Shown: positions 53,634 to 63,060 of the stretch, piece by piece
Position numbering within the stretch: position 1 is the stretch's first letter
How the letters are laid out: the number at the start of each line of letters is the position of its first letter
Assembly (NCBI GenBank): GCA_049975425.1
Contig: JBNGDI010000018.1
Location: 1 to 64,000, forward strand
From: HyVt-105 sp049975425
Lineage (GTDB): Bacteria > Bacteroidota > Bacteroidia > Bacteroidales > VadinHA17
Direction: 5' to 3'
Length of the DNA stretch: 64,000 nt
The notes under the pieces: generated by a model
The model's database searches: none
What the model was told of the DNA's origin: nothing
What the model saw: the letters and a program-made list of their open reading frames with translations, nothing else
Position numbers and translations under genes: made by a program

Positions 53634-53747
53634 GAACATCCTATCCGGTAAAAGACAGGCAGAGAGATACAGAACAGATCTTGTGAGGTTTCCTAAAGAG
53701 GTTGTTTTTCATAGGTCAGGTTTTAGGTTAGAGTTAAGGTTTGTATT

Positions 53748-53779
53748 ATTGGGTTTGTGCATTAAAACGCATACCCAAT
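53748..53779 (-). promoter_or_regulatory. Hairpin in SusC upstream region
   Basis: ATTGGGT (53748-53754) and ACCCAAT (53773-53779) form a stem that continues imperfectly through TGC/GCA around an A-rich loop. It sits between the operator-like element and the nested hairpin. A leader-RNA attenuator or a binding site are both possible. Confidence 0.4.
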
Positions 53780-53802
53780 TTCCAGCTAAATTTTCTTGTC
53801 AG

Positions 53803-53838
53803 CTTACACAAATGTTTTTTATTCTTGTATAAATGTCC
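53803..53838. repeat. Composite direct-repeat element, copy 1 (candidate HTCS operator)
   Basis: Two related 15-mers, CTTACACAAATGTTT (53803-53817) and CTTGTATAAATGTCC (53824-53838), are exactly 21 bp apart and separated by a T-rich spacer. Bases 53804-53838 match the copy at 54113-54147 at 27 of 35 positions. Tandem half-sites two helical turns apart suit a dimer of an AraC-type output domain. Confidence 0.6.
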
Positions 53839-53973
53839 ATACCTGTTATATAAACAGCAGACCGGTCACTTTATATGTGTAACCGTCTGACATTCAATAT
53901 TTATTTAGAAAGATACACTACATCCATTATGGAACGGCCGGCTGTATTCCTTTTTTTTTCAGGATCAAGAAAT

Positions 53974-54007
53974 AAAAAAAAAAGGGAGGATCTCTCCTCC
54001 CTTTTTT
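53974..54007 (-). terminator. Intrinsic terminator of the HTCS gene
   Basis: GGGAGGA (53984-53990) pairs with TCCTCCC (53995-54001) with a TCTC loop. A 10-base A-tract on the left (53974-53983) gives a T-run on the minus strand, and a 6-base T-tract lies on the right. It should end regulator transcription about 150 bp past the stop and could work in both directions. Confidence 0.88.
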
Positions 54008-54076
54008 CAGAACCTAAACCCTTTAACACTTCGTTTTATTGAACCCACAACCATTATATCCCTGTGTCAAACAGGT

Positions 54077-54093
54077 TTCAGTATAAATGTCGC
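54077..54093. repeat. Isolated half-site of the operator-like repeat
   Basis: TTCAGTATAAATGTCGC contains the TATAAATGTC core shared with the repeat at 53824-53838. No partner is seen 21 bp to either side, so it may be a single weak half-site. Confidence 0.4.
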
Positions 54094-54111
54094 AATAATT
54101 TGTTCCGGAAT

Positions 54112-54147
54112 ATTGCAATCATGTTTTTTTTACTTGCATAAATGTGC
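54112..54147. repeat. Composite direct-repeat element, copy 2 (candidate HTCS operator)
   Basis: ATTGCAATCATGTTT (54112-54126) and CTTGCATAAATGTGC (54133-54147) share the core TTGCA-N3-ATGT and are exactly 21 bp apart with a T-tract between them. The layout is the same as in copy 1. The element ends 6 bp from the regulator's stop codon. Confidence 0.6.
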
Positions 54148-54153
54148 AACAGG

Positions 54154-57100
54154 TCAGGAATGGAAAAAATATTCACGCGGAGACTTGCCGAAATACTCTT
54201 TAAAACGGCGCGTAAAATAGGCTGCACTGGAGAACCCGGTTTGATAGGCGGCTTCCGAAATATTGCATTTCCCCTCGGAGATCAGGCGGGCAGCTTCCCT
54301 GAGCCTGACAGAACGGATAAATTCTGTGGTTGAACAATCTGTCAGATTTTTCAGTTTCAGATGGAGCAGGGAACGGCTGATCCCCATTTCTTTAATAATA
54401 AACGATACATCAAGGGTTGATTTGTCAATGTTTTTCCTGATGATCCGGGTAAGGTCCTCTATGAATTTGCAGTCGGCATCGGAATGGGTCACCTCCGTGG
54501 GAGGCATGAGCGCATCCTTCTTTAACTGCTCGATCAGATGCCTCCGGGTGGAAAGGATATTCTGTATAATCTGTTCCAGGAGATGGGGGTAAAAGGGCTT
54601 CTCGACATAATAATCGGCTCCGGTCCGTAATCCCCGGTATCTTTCTTCCACCCCTCCCTTGGCCGTCAGAAGGATGACCGGGATATGCGAGGTTTCCAGC
54701 TGGGTTTTCAGTCTTCTGGTAAGTTCCAGACCGTCCATCCCGGGCATCATAATATCGCTGATCACCAGCTCGGGTTTGATCCTGACGGTTTGTTTGAGGC
54801 CCTCATGCCCGTCGTATGCCACATGCAGGCGGTACTTTTCATTGAAATGTTCCTGCATGAATTCGATCAGCTCCCGGTTGTCATCAATCACCAGCACAGA
54901 GGGCCTGCCTGTAGGAAGGTCGGCTCCTGCCGCTGCCGGTTTTTCATCGAAATCAGGATCCACGTCGATATATTTATCCGTGGAGGAAATGAACTGTTCG
55001 TTACCCGCGCACCTCTCCTCCTTTACATAATGATGTTCCGAAACCGGCAGGCGAACCGTGAATTCGGTTCCCACTCCCACCTTGCTGTTGACACTGATCT
55101 CTCCCCGGTGAAGGGTAACCAGACTTTTCACAAAAGCCAGCCCGATACCCGATCCCCTGAGGGATACGGGCCTGTTGTCCACCTGGAAGAACCGCTCGAA
55201 GATTTTATTCACCATGGCCGGTTCGATCCCCTGGCCGGTATCGGAAACTGTCACCAGCAGATAGTGTTCTGACTTCTTCTTCCTCGGACCCACATTGACA
55301 ATCTTGAACGACAGGGTTATCTTCCCCCCTTCCCCCGTAAATTTAAAAGCATTGGAAAGCAGATTGAATAGTACCTTTTCCAGCTTCTGGTGATCAAACC
55401 AGATAAATGCCGGCTGTTCAGGCTTCTCCAGAATGAACTGAATGTTTTTCGATTCGGCAACCGGCATAAATGAATCCCTTATCTCCTCAGCAAACGCATG
55501 GATATCTCCCCGTGAAACACTCAGGTGCTCTTTTCCGTTTTCGATCTTTCTGAACTCGAGAAGCTGATTGATCAGGGTAAGTAATCTATTCACATTTCTT
55601 TCCACACCCACCAGTTTTTTCCTGAGGCCCGGACTGAGGTGATCCTGATGCATGATACTGTACAGGGGAGCCATAATCATGGTCAGCGGAGTGCGCAGCT
55701 CATGCGATACATTGGTGAAGAATTCGATCTTCATCTGGTTCATTTCTGCGGCATACTTCCGCTCCTTTCGCTCAATTTCCACCAGGGCTTTCGATTTCTG
55801 GATTCTCGTGCTGATCAGATAAATCCCGGTCAGAATGGCCCCAACTATAAGGAAATATATAAAAAAAGCCCAGTGAGTCAGCCAGAAAGGCGGTTTGATA
55901 ATGATTTTGAGCACCTTTTCTGGATTTCCCCAGTCGGAAGTGGTTTTGGAAGCCATCACATGCAGATAATATTCCCCGGGCTTCAGATTGGTATAGGTGG
56001 CAAACCGCCGGTTGCCCACATAATTCCAGGAATCTTCGAAATTCTCAAGGTAATAGGCATACTGGCACCTTCCGCGATAGGCATAGTTGAAGGCTGTGTA
56101 TTCTATGGTAAATACATTTTCCTTGTACCGTAACTGCACTTCCGATACCCGGTTGATCGATTTTTTCAGTGGCGAATCCTTGCCGGGCTTTACCGGCTGG
56201 TTGAACAGCTGCATGCCGGTGAATACCACCTCCAGAGCCGGATCATCGCGCCGGTTTACCGTTTCGTTAAAGGAAACCATTCCGTTATTCCCTCCGAAAT
56301 AAACGGTTCCCCGGGAATCCTTGAATGAAGCCCGGTAATTGAACTGATTGAACGGAATACCTGAATTGTTGTCAAATAGCTTATATACACGTATTTCGGG
56401 ATTGAATTTCACCAGTCCCCTGCCACTGCTGGCCCAGAACCAGTTGTCCACACTCTCTTCCAGACTGAATATCCAGGAAACAGGAAAACCGGAATCGCTG
56501 TTGAAGTACACCAGGGTATCGGCTTTATCATCGTAATAACACAATCCTTCATAGCTGTCGCCTATCCATACCCTGTTCCTCGAATCTTTCTTGATAAAAT
56601 TGATCCCTTTGAAATGTGGTATCCGGTCAAATGCCACCAGGGTGTCGGCTTCCAGGTCATAATAATATACCATCGGCCTGGATGAAAACCATATCCGGCT
56701 TTCGGTCTTGCACATCGACTCTATCAGAATGCCGTTAAAAACCTCATCATAAAAACGCGACAGCTTCCCTGTGTTCAGATCATACACCCCCACGCCGGCG
56801 GTGGTTCCGATCAGTATGGAATCGTTGTGCCTGAGAAAACAGTATACATTGTTGGACGGTAACTCAGGATGTGTTTCCGTGTTGATGTATTCGAACCTTT
56901 CGGTGCGGATGTTCATAATATTGATACCGCCTGTATAGGTAGCAATCCACAGCCGATCGGAGGTTTCAAACAACAGGTCGTGCAGATTATTGAAACTCAA
57001 ACTGTTTCTGCCGCTAATATGCCTGTATTTCCTGATCACACCGGTGGAGGCGTCCAGCATGTTCAGCCCCAGATCTTCCAGTCCGATCCATAAATTCCCG

Positions 57101-58251
57101 TTCACGTCTTCCTCAAAGCAGCTTACCACATTGCCCCCGAGATAATGCTGTCCGGTTCCGGCCCGCCAGGTGGTAAAAAATTCCTCCTCGGCACTCCACA
57201 GGTTGATCCCTCCCATATATGTTCCAAGCCATACGTTCCCGTCCCTGTCGCAAAATGCCGAGTAGATGGGATTGGTGTTCAGGCCTTCCGGATTGGTCAG
57301 GTTATACTGGCTGTATGAAAAAGATTCGTTCACGGGCGACCAGACACACAATCCGTCCTCCGTACCGATCCATACCCTGCCCGTAAGGTCTTCGGTCATA
57401 CAGTGTGTCAGGTTATGCAGCAACGATTGCCCCTCCCCCGAATCCTCGTTGAAATAAGAAACCTTTCCGTTAACCAGGTTCATCCGGCACAACCCGTCGG
57501 ACGAAGTTCCCATCCAGGCATGGTCATATCCGTCCAGATAAAAAACGTTCATAAATTCCCCGATCAGCATATCGGGCATTCTGAAACGGTTCAGCACCCT
57601 GTGCGGACGGTCTATCACCCATATTTCTTCCAGCCCGGTAACCAGCACCAGTTTCCCGTTGCGTTCTTTTACATAATATACAGGGATTCCGTTTTCCGGT
57701 ATTTCCGGGAAGGGTTCTTTCTTATGTAACTCCAGCACCTGATTATCGGTCAGGTCGAGGTAATGCAACCGGCTTTCAAGTATGAACCAGAACCCTCCCT
57801 GTTCAGAATACTCCAGGGCCTGAAAAGGGCCCAGGTCGTTCAGCAAAGAAAAAAAACGGTAGCATTCATAGTCGAAATCAAAGTAATAGTATTCCCCGTT
57901 AATAGAACGGCAAACCAGCAGGGTATCATTGTACAGGGCAATCTCATCTGCCATCAGCTCCACCGGCTTACCGGCATCATTGTAAGCGGGAAACTCCCGG
58001 AATTCCGTGCCGTCGAACCGGCAAACCGATACCCGTGTGGCCAGCCAGATAAAACCATACGGATCCTGAGTGATGCTTTTGACATACGATGAAGGCAGCC
58101 CATCCTCATTGGTATAATGCATGAACCTGAACTCGTTGCCATTCGGCTGGGCCCCGAGCATACATGAACCCAGTAAAGCCAGGAAGAAGATCAGGAAACT
58201 CCGGTGTTTTTCCCTGCGAAACATCATCTGCATCCGTTTATTTAATCGCAA
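54154..58251 (-). CDS. Hybrid two-component system regulator (sensor kinase, receiver and AraC output in one chain)
   Basis: This 1365-residue protein has a signal peptide (LIFFLALLGSCMLGAQ). A periplasmic double-propeller sensor built from Reg_prop-type repeats spans about 40-670 (for example VWIGTEDGL, NLWIGLEDLG). A Y_Y_Y-type domain (about 700-785) and one membrane helix (793-813) follow. The kinase core has His850 (FFTNVSHELRTP), an N-box near 963-968 and ATP-lid motifs DTGQGIE and GSGIGLAF. The receiver domain (1118-1235) has Asp1166 and Lys1218. The AraC-type DNA-binding domain spans about 1265-1363. Such proteins bind a breakdown oligosaccharide in the periplasm and activate the adjacent PUL. 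A start at 58224 is also good. Confidence 0.96.
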   Translation of the reverse strand: MRLNKRMQMMFRREKHRSFLIFFLALLGSCMLGAQPNGNEFRFMHYTNEDGLPSSYVKSITQDPYGFIWLATRVSVCRFDGTEFREFPAYNDAGKPVELMADEIALYNDTLLVCRSINGEYYYFDFDYECYRFFSLLNDLGPFQALEYSEQGGFWFILESRLHYLDLTDNQVLELHKKEPFPEIPENGIPVYYVKERNGKLVLVTGLEEIWVIDRPHRVLNRFRMPDMLIGEFMNVFYLDGYDHAWMGTSSDGLCRMNLVNGKVSYFNEDSGEGQSLLHNLTHCMTEDLTGRVWIGTEDGLCVWSPVNESFSYSQYNLTNPEGLNTNPIYSAFCDRDGNVWLGTYMGGINLWSAEEEFFTTWRAGTGQHYLGGNVVSCFEEDVNGNLWIGLEDLGLNMLDASTGVIRKYRHISGRNSLSFNNLHDLLFETSDRLWIATYTGGINIMNIRTERFEYINTETHPELPSNNVYCFLRHNDSILIGTTAGVGVYDLNTGKLSRFYDEVFNGILIESMCKTESRIWFSSRPMVYYYDLEADTLVAFDRIPHFKGINFIKKDSRNRVWIGDSYEGLCYYDDKADTLVYFNSDSGFPVSWIFSLEESVDNWFWASSGRGLVKFNPEIRVYKLFDNNSGIPFNQFNYRASFKDSRGTVYFGGNNGMVSFNETVNRRDDPALEVVFTGMQLFNQPVKPGKDSPLKKSINRVSEVQLRYKENVFTIEYTAFNYAYRGRCQYAYYLENFEDSWNYVGNRRFATYTNLKPGEYYLHVMASKTTSDWGNPEKVLKIIIKPPFWLTHWAFFIYFLIVGAILTGIYLISTRIQKSKALVEIERKERKYAAEMNQMKIEFFTNVSHELRTPLTMIMAPLYSIMHQDHLSPGLRKKLVGVERNVNRLLTLINQLLEFRKIENGKEHLSVSRGDIHAFAEEIRDSFMPVAESKNIQFILEKPEQPAFIWFDHQKLEKVLFNLLSNAFKFTGEGGKITLSFKIVNVGPRKKKSEHYLLVTVSDTGQGIEPAMVNKIFERFFQVDNRPVSLRGSGIGLAFVKSLVTLHRGEISVNSKVGVGTEFTVRLPVSEHHYVKEERCAGNEQFISSTDKYIDVDPDFDEKPAAAGADLPTGRPSVLVIDDNRELIEFMQEHFNEKYRLHVAYDGHEGLKQTVRIKPELVISDIMMPGMDGLELTRRLKTQLETSHIPVILLTAKGGVEERYRGLRTGADYYVEKPFYPHLLEQIIQNILSTRRHLIEQLKKDALMPPTEVTHSDADCKFIEDLTRIIRKNIDKSTLDVSFIIKEMGISRSLLHLKLKNLTDCSTTEFIRSVRLREAARLISEGKCNISEAAYQTGFSSAAYFTRRFKEYFGKSPREYFFHS

Positions 58252-58338
58252 AAGTTACAAATTAAGCCCTTATAATGGGAAAATTTGTCACATATGTTCA
58301 AAATAATACTACTTCCGCACGGAATTTCTTCTTGTCAT

Positions 58339-59532
58339 TCATTCACAATCGCTGTGCAGAACATTTTGAACAAGAAAGGGACCGAACATTTCGAAAAGGA
58401 TGGTAGATACCACCACCACCGGCATAATCAGAGCCGAGTGCTCCGGGTAGCGATCGGCCGCCAGCAATGCCATGCCCATAGCCACTCCTGCCTGGGGAGT
58501 CAAGGCAAGTCCCAGTTTCCCGGGAAGCCTTTCACCCGTTTCTTTTTTCTGCACAAACCGCACACCCATGAATCCTCCCAGAAAACGCCCGGCTAATCTT
58601 AATATCATATAGGCCATTATCAAAAACAGGCTTTGATCAAGAGCATCCAGCCTCACACTGGTTCCTGAAAGTACGAAAAAGAAAACAAGAAACGGCCATT
58701 CAATGTGTTCTATTTCCCGGAAGGAATGAGCATGGTGTTTGGCAAGGCTGGCCACCAGGGCACCTGCCACCATGGCACTCAGTAGAGCCGAAACTTCCAG
58801 GGCAGATGATAATCCGGTCAGTAACAGCATCAGGGCAACGGCTTCAGCAAGAGTAGGCTCACCGGGGTCAAGCCGACCCGTCAGCCAGGCAGCCGGTAAA
58901 CCCACGGCACATCCAAGCAATAAAGCCCCTCCCAGTTCCCATGCCGCATGAAGGAGTGCCGGCGTTCCATCACTGGCAAGGATGCAGCCCGTAATTGCCA
59001 TTAACAAACCAAATACAATAATACCCCAGGCGTCATCAATGGCCACAATGCCGAGTAAGATATTCTCCTTTATTCCCTTCTTTCCCTTGCGGCGAATAGT
59101 ATGACTCACCGCGGCCGGGTCGGTGGCAACTGATATGGCGGCCAGCGTCAGCGACAGCGCAACAGGTATTCCCGCTGCAAATAATCCACATCCTACCACC
59201 ATCACAGTAACCACTACTACGGTCAGGGAAATGATCAGGATGCTTCGGCCGGACGATTTCATTCGTTGTACCGTCAGCTCGCTTCCCAGAAGAAATGCCA
59301 CCATCACCAGGGCCAGGTCGATCAGGGATTTTCTGAGATGAACCGGAAGGATGGGCTTATCCTGTTCAAACACTACCTGCTGAACAAAGGCAATGGCCAC
59401 CCCAAGCAGCACCATGAGCGAAATGCGCGGTAAACGGGTACGTTTTGCCAGGGCATCGGCCAGGATGCTCAGCGCAAGAATCATTCCGAGAATGATCAGG
59501 TTTTTAACGGCCGGTGTGAAATGAAAAGGCAT
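58339..59532 (-). CDS. Cation:proton antiporter (Na+/H+ exchanger family)
   Basis: This 397-residue protein has about 12 membrane helices. SVATDPAAVSHT near residue 135 and AIDDAWGI near 164 match the ion-binding helices of CPA-type sodium or potassium/proton exchangers. The length is typical. A large charged C-terminal regulatory domain is absent. I used the internal start that gives MPFHFTPAV; the frame extends to 59559. It lies upstream of the HTCS on the same strand with an 87-bp gap and probably has no direct role in glycan use, but it may support ion balance in a saline habitat. Confidence 0.87.
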   Translation of the reverse strand: MPFHFTPAVKNLIILGMILALSILADALAKRTRLPRISLMVLLGVAIAFVQQVVFEQDKPILPVHLRKSLIDLALVMVAFLLGSELTVQRMKSSGRSILIISLTVVVVTVMVVGCGLFAAGIPVALSLTLAAISVATDPAAVSHTIRRKGKKGIKENILLGIVAIDDAWGIIVFGLLMAITGCILASDGTPALLHAAWELGGALLLGCAVGLPAAWLTGRLDPGEPTLAEAVALMLLLTGLSSALEVSALLSAMVAGALVASLAKHHAHSFREIEHIEWPFLVFFFVLSGTSVRLDALDQSLFLIMAYMILRLAGRFLGGFMGVRFVQKKETGERLPGKLGLALTPQAGVAMGMALLAADRYPEHSALIMPVVVVSTILFEMFGPFLVQNVLHSDCE

Positions 59533-59570
59533 CTGAATGCATAGCTTACAGCATTGCATGGAAGCCGGAT

Positions 59571-59620
59571 GGAAGCCCCGGCTTCCGGAACGGCACCTGC
59601 CTGCCTTCCGGCAGGGCAGG
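59571..59620 (-). terminator. GC-rich double hairpin between Tricorn-type and antiporter genes
   Basis: GGAAGCC (59571-59577) and GGCTTCC (59580-59586) form one palindrome. CCTGCCTGCC (59596-59605) and GGCAGGGCAGG (59610-59620) form a second stem around a TTCC loop. No T-run follows, so this is a possible terminator or repeated palindromic element. Confidence 0.5.
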
Positions 59621-59630
59621 CTCCGTTGAT

Positions 59631-62600
59631 CTATCTGTTCCCCCTGATGGGATAGGGCGGGCGCTCGGGTTTTACAGGCGGATTTTTCTCCAGCTCGTCC
59701 ATCACCACCTCAATGGCTTTTTCCAGCTGGGGGTCTTTCCCCTGAATTACCTCGGCCGGCCACATGGTCACCTCGATATCCGGAGGCACTCCCTCGTTCT
59801 CTACAATCCATCCATCCTCTGTCCAGATGGCCACATTGGGGGCTGTAACATAGCCTCCGTCCATCAGTACGGGATATCCCAGGGTTCCGACCAGTCCGCC
59901 CCAGGTACGTTTGCCTACCAGCTTGCCCAGACCGAATTTTCTCCACATGTAGGGCAGCATATCACCCCCCGAGCCGGCATTCTCGTCAATGATCATCACC
60001 TTTGGGCCCTGAATGGAGGCGCTGGGGGTTTTCAGGTCGGCTCCGTAGCGCATGTTCCAGTAGCTCTGATACTGCCTGCGAAGAATGTCAATATAGTAAT
60101 CGGCTATGAGCCCTCCCCCGTTGAACCGTTCATCCACAATAATGGCATCCTTATTCGACTGCGGAAAGAAATACCTTTTGAAATACGTATGACCCAGAGC
60201 GGCTGTGTTGGGCACGTATACATAAGCAACCCGTCCGCCTGTGGCTTCATGCACTTTACGTATATTCCCTTCCACCCAGTCGCGGTTCCGCAGGGCATAT
60301 TCATTCTCAACCGGAACTACTTTCTCCACATGCGAACCTTCCAGGGTGGGCCGGGGCCCAACGGTCAGCTCCACAATCTTCCCGGCTGTATTCTCAAACA
60401 GTCTGTACAGGTTCTGACCGGCAGTCAGTTCCACACCGTTCACCGCCAGCAGGTAATCCCCCTCCTTGACCTGAATTCCTGGTTCTGTCAGGGGAGCCCT
60501 CAGGTCGGGGTTCCAGTTCAGCCCTCCATAGATCTTTTTGAAACGGTAGCGGCCGTTCACTGTTTCGTAGTCGGCTCCCAGCAATCCTCCTCCTACCCTG
60601 TCGGGTTGGCGCAAATAATCACCGCCGCCAACGCGATGGTGGCCCACTCCCAGCTCGCTGCACATCCACTGAATCAACCGGTTCAGATCTTCCCTGCAGG
60701 AAAGGTGGGGAAGAAAAGCCCCGTATTTTTCTTTCATGGCAGGCCAGTCGGCTCCGTGCATCCCGGGATCGTAAAAATAATCGCGGTTGATGCGCCAGGC
60801 CTCTTCGAAAATCTGTTGCCATTCGGCCACGGGATCGATCTTTACTTCCACATCGCCAGTTTTCAGTTTGTGCTCGGCCAGTTTCTGGGGGCCCGCCGAC
60901 CCCACGATAGCCAGGGAGCCGTTGCTGAAACACAGTATCTTTTTATGATCGGCAGATATTTCATACGATGAAACACCGGTGAGAAGAGTTTCCTGTTTTT
61001 TCTCAGCCAGATTGTAATTATGCAGGCTTCCTCCTCCCCGCCCCGAGGGATCGGTATATTCCAGATAATAGATCATTCCTTCGCTGCCCACCTGCAGACT
61101 GGACAGATACCCGGCTTCCACCGGAAGGGAAACGATCCGTTCCTGTATCCCCTCAAGGTCAATCCGGAATGCTTCGCCCTTCACCTCCGGTTCTTTTTCT
61201 TTTGCCTTTTTCTTTTTAGCCTCTGTCCCCTCTGCTTCCGGCTTTTCCTCAGCGGGTTTCTCCTCATCACTCTCACGGAAAAGGGGCGAAGGAATGTCCT
61301 CGCGAAGGGTAACCAGGTAAATATTGTTCCGCATTTCCATATCGGCGCTCGACTGGGCAAACCAGTGCCGCACCGGACCGGCATCGGTCGAGCTGAAAAA
61401 GTACATGTACTTACCGCCCGGATCGAATACCGGATCACTCACATTGCTCAATCCGTCGGTCACGGCATACGACCGGTCTGAATCAATATTGTACAGGTAT
61501 ACCACCTGCATATAGGCCAGGGTATTCAGGGTGTAGGCAAGCCATCTGGAATCGGGCGACCAGGTTCCGGTCCGCTCTCCGAATGCCCCCGGTGCATAAA
61601 TGGGCTCGGTGGCTATCCGGCGTATCTTCCCTTCGTCGAGATGGATCATATACAGGTTTCTCCCGTTATCACTGAATGTGATCTTTTTGCTGTCGGGCGA
61701 CCAGTATCCCATCTGATAAAATCCTGTTCCGTTCAGGGCATACTTTCTGGTCTGACCCTTTCCGTCGGCCGGCATCACATGCAGAGCATATTCACCGGAA
61801 GCATCGGAAAAACAGGCAATGTAACGACCGTCGGGCGACCACAGGGGGTCTCTTTCATGGCTTCCCGGAGTAAGGGTCAGGTTCCTCGGGTCGCCCTTTT
61901 CGGCAGGAAGGGTCACAATCTCACCCCGGAACTCAACCACAGCACGTACTCCCGATGGAGAAACCGCAGCATCCCGGATGTACCGGTCCCCTTTCACATA
62001 CCGTGGCCTCAACTCCTGCAGGTCGGCGGCCACCCCGATTGTCAGCTTTTCGGGCTCACGGGAATACAGATCAATGAGGTGAAGGCTTCCGGCCTGCTCA
62101 AAAACTATGGTTCCCTTTCCCAGAGAAGCATTCAGAACCGGAAAATCATTAAAAAAGGTAAGCTGTTCAATTTCACCTGTCCGGGTATCATAGGCAAACA
62201 GGTTGAACTCCCCGTTCCTGTCGGAACGGAAATAGATGGTATTCCCGTTCCACATGGGATCGGTATCGTTACAGCGGCCTTCCGGCTGGGGAATAACCTT
62301 TACGGAATGGTCGCCGAACGAATAGATCCAGATGGTGGCTACCGTGCCTCCGCGGTAATGCTTCCACTGATGGAATACCTCCCTTACGGGAACATAGGCC
62401 ATCTGCGTACCATCGGGCGAATAGCAGGCCTTCGATCCGTTGGGGATCTCCAGCGCAAGTGGATGACCTCCGCTGACCGGAACGGTGTAAAACCTGGTGT
62501 AACGGCCGGAATAATCGTCCCGCGACGAAGCAAAAAGCACCGACCGGCCGTCGGGAGTAAAACCCCGCACCACATCGGCTCCCGGGTGCCAGGTCAGACG

Positions 62601-62924
62601 AACGGGGATACCTCCCGTTACCGGTATAACGTATACATCGGTATTTCCTTCGTACTGGGCACTGAAAGCAATGGTTTTCCCGTCAGGCGAAAAAAACGGG
62701 TTCGATTCCACGCCTTCATCCGAAGTAAGACGTTTTACATGGTTCCCCGTCAGGTCGGTAAGCCACAGATCGCCCGCATACACAAAGGCTATGTGGTCGG
62801 TTCCCACAGCAGGCTGGGTCAGCATTTTCGTATCCCCGGTATCAATCCCGTATAATCCTGAGGGGATCAGATACAGGGTAGCCAGGCAAAACAGAGGAAA
62901 TACATTCCGGAAAAATCTTTTCAT
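59631..62924 (-). CDS. Tricorn-type protease (S41 family)
   Basis: This 1097-residue protein has a signal peptide (FCLATLYLIPSGLYG). Two beta-propeller regions built from WD40-like units (FSPDGKTIAFSAQYEGNTD, WSPDGRYIACFSD and others) fill about residues 30-680. A lysine/glutamate-rich linker (KPEAEGTEAKKKKAKEKEPE) interrupts the second propeller near 560. The C-terminal part has a helical bundle with a GVGHH motif, a PDZ-like domain (LLAVNGVELTAGQNL) and an S41 core. In that core Ser985 lies in ENAGSGGD, and a later glutamate lies in VENEGVPPD. The signal indicates periplasmic or surface peptide degradation. It may complete breakdown of peptides released by the PUL peptidases, but the link is positional only. 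Confidence 0.93.
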   Translation of the reverse strand: MKRFFRNVFPLFCLATLYLIPSGLYGIDTGDTKMLTQPAVGTDHIAFVYAGDLWLTDLTGNHVKRLTSDEGVESNPFFSPDGKTIAFSAQYEGNTDVYVIPVTGGIPVRLTWHPGADVVRGFTPDGRSVLFASSRDDYSGRYTRFYTVPVSGGHPLALEIPNGSKACYSPDGTQMAYVPVREVFHQWKHYRGGTVATIWIYSFGDHSVKVIPQPEGRCNDTDPMWNGNTIYFRSDRNGEFNLFAYDTRTGEIEQLTFFNDFPVLNASLGKGTIVFEQAGSLHLIDLYSREPEKLTIGVAADLQELRPRYVKGDRYIRDAAVSPSGVRAVVEFRGEIVTLPAEKGDPRNLTLTPGSHERDPLWSPDGRYIACFSDASGEYALHVMPADGKGQTRKYALNGTGFYQMGYWSPDSKKITFSDNGRNLYMIHLDEGKIRRIATEPIYAPGAFGERTGTWSPDSRWLAYTLNTLAYMQVVYLYNIDSDRSYAVTDGLSNVSDPVFDPGGKYMYFFSSTDAGPVRHWFAQSSADMEMRNNIYLVTLREDIPSPLFRESDEEKPAEEKPEAEGTEAKKKKAKEKEPEVKGEAFRIDLEGIQERIVSLPVEAGYLSSLQVGSEGMIYYLEYTDPSGRGGGSLHNYNLAEKKQETLLTGVSSYEISADHKKILCFSNGSLAIVGSAGPQKLAEHKLKTGDVEVKIDPVAEWQQIFEEAWRINRDYFYDPGMHGADWPAMKEKYGAFLPHLSCREDLNRLIQWMCSELGVGHHRVGGGDYLRQPDRVGGGLLGADYETVNGRYRFKKIYGGLNWNPDLRAPLTEPGIQVKEGDYLLAVNGVELTAGQNLYRLFENTAGKIVELTVGPRPTLEGSHVEKVVPVENEYALRNRDWVEGNIRKVHEATGGRVAYVYVPNTAALGHTYFKRYFFPQSNKDAIIVDERFNGGGLIADYYIDILRRQYQSYWNMRYGADLKTPSASIQGPKVMIIDENAGSGGDMLPYMWRKFGLGKLVGKRTWGGLVGTLGYPVLMDGGYVTAPNVAIWTEDGWIVENEGVPPDIEVTMWPAEVIQGKDPQLEKAIEVVMDELEKNPPVKPERPPYPIRGNR

Positions 62925-63060
62925 GGTAAGTGCTTTAATTGGATGTGTGTTTTCACAATAATAACAAAAAAAAGCAATTAATCGGGATTTTTTTTATGTT
63001 CCGGGAAATATTTTACCTGTTTGAATGGTCTAAATGATGAGTTACCAAAAAAACAGAGCC

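Larger units (their letters stand above)
53512..54153. other. 642-bp regulatory intergenic region between HTCS and SusC
   Basis: No credible gene lies here; a 66-codon frame at 53632-53832 has no recognisable features. The region holds, from right to left, one 35-bp element near the regulator's 3' end, the regulator's terminator, a second copy of the element, and two hairpins nearer SusC. The SusC promoter must lie within it, so the transcript has a long leader. Confidence 0.8.

Noticed and set aside
53512..53760. Canonical Bacteroidota promoter (TTTG and TAnnTTTG) before SusC
   Set aside because: I found only near matches with wrong spacing, so no promoter is claimed.
53632..53832. Short plus-strand frame in the HTCS-SusC gap
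   Set aside because: No homology pattern, and it runs through the hairpins and repeated element that better explain the region.
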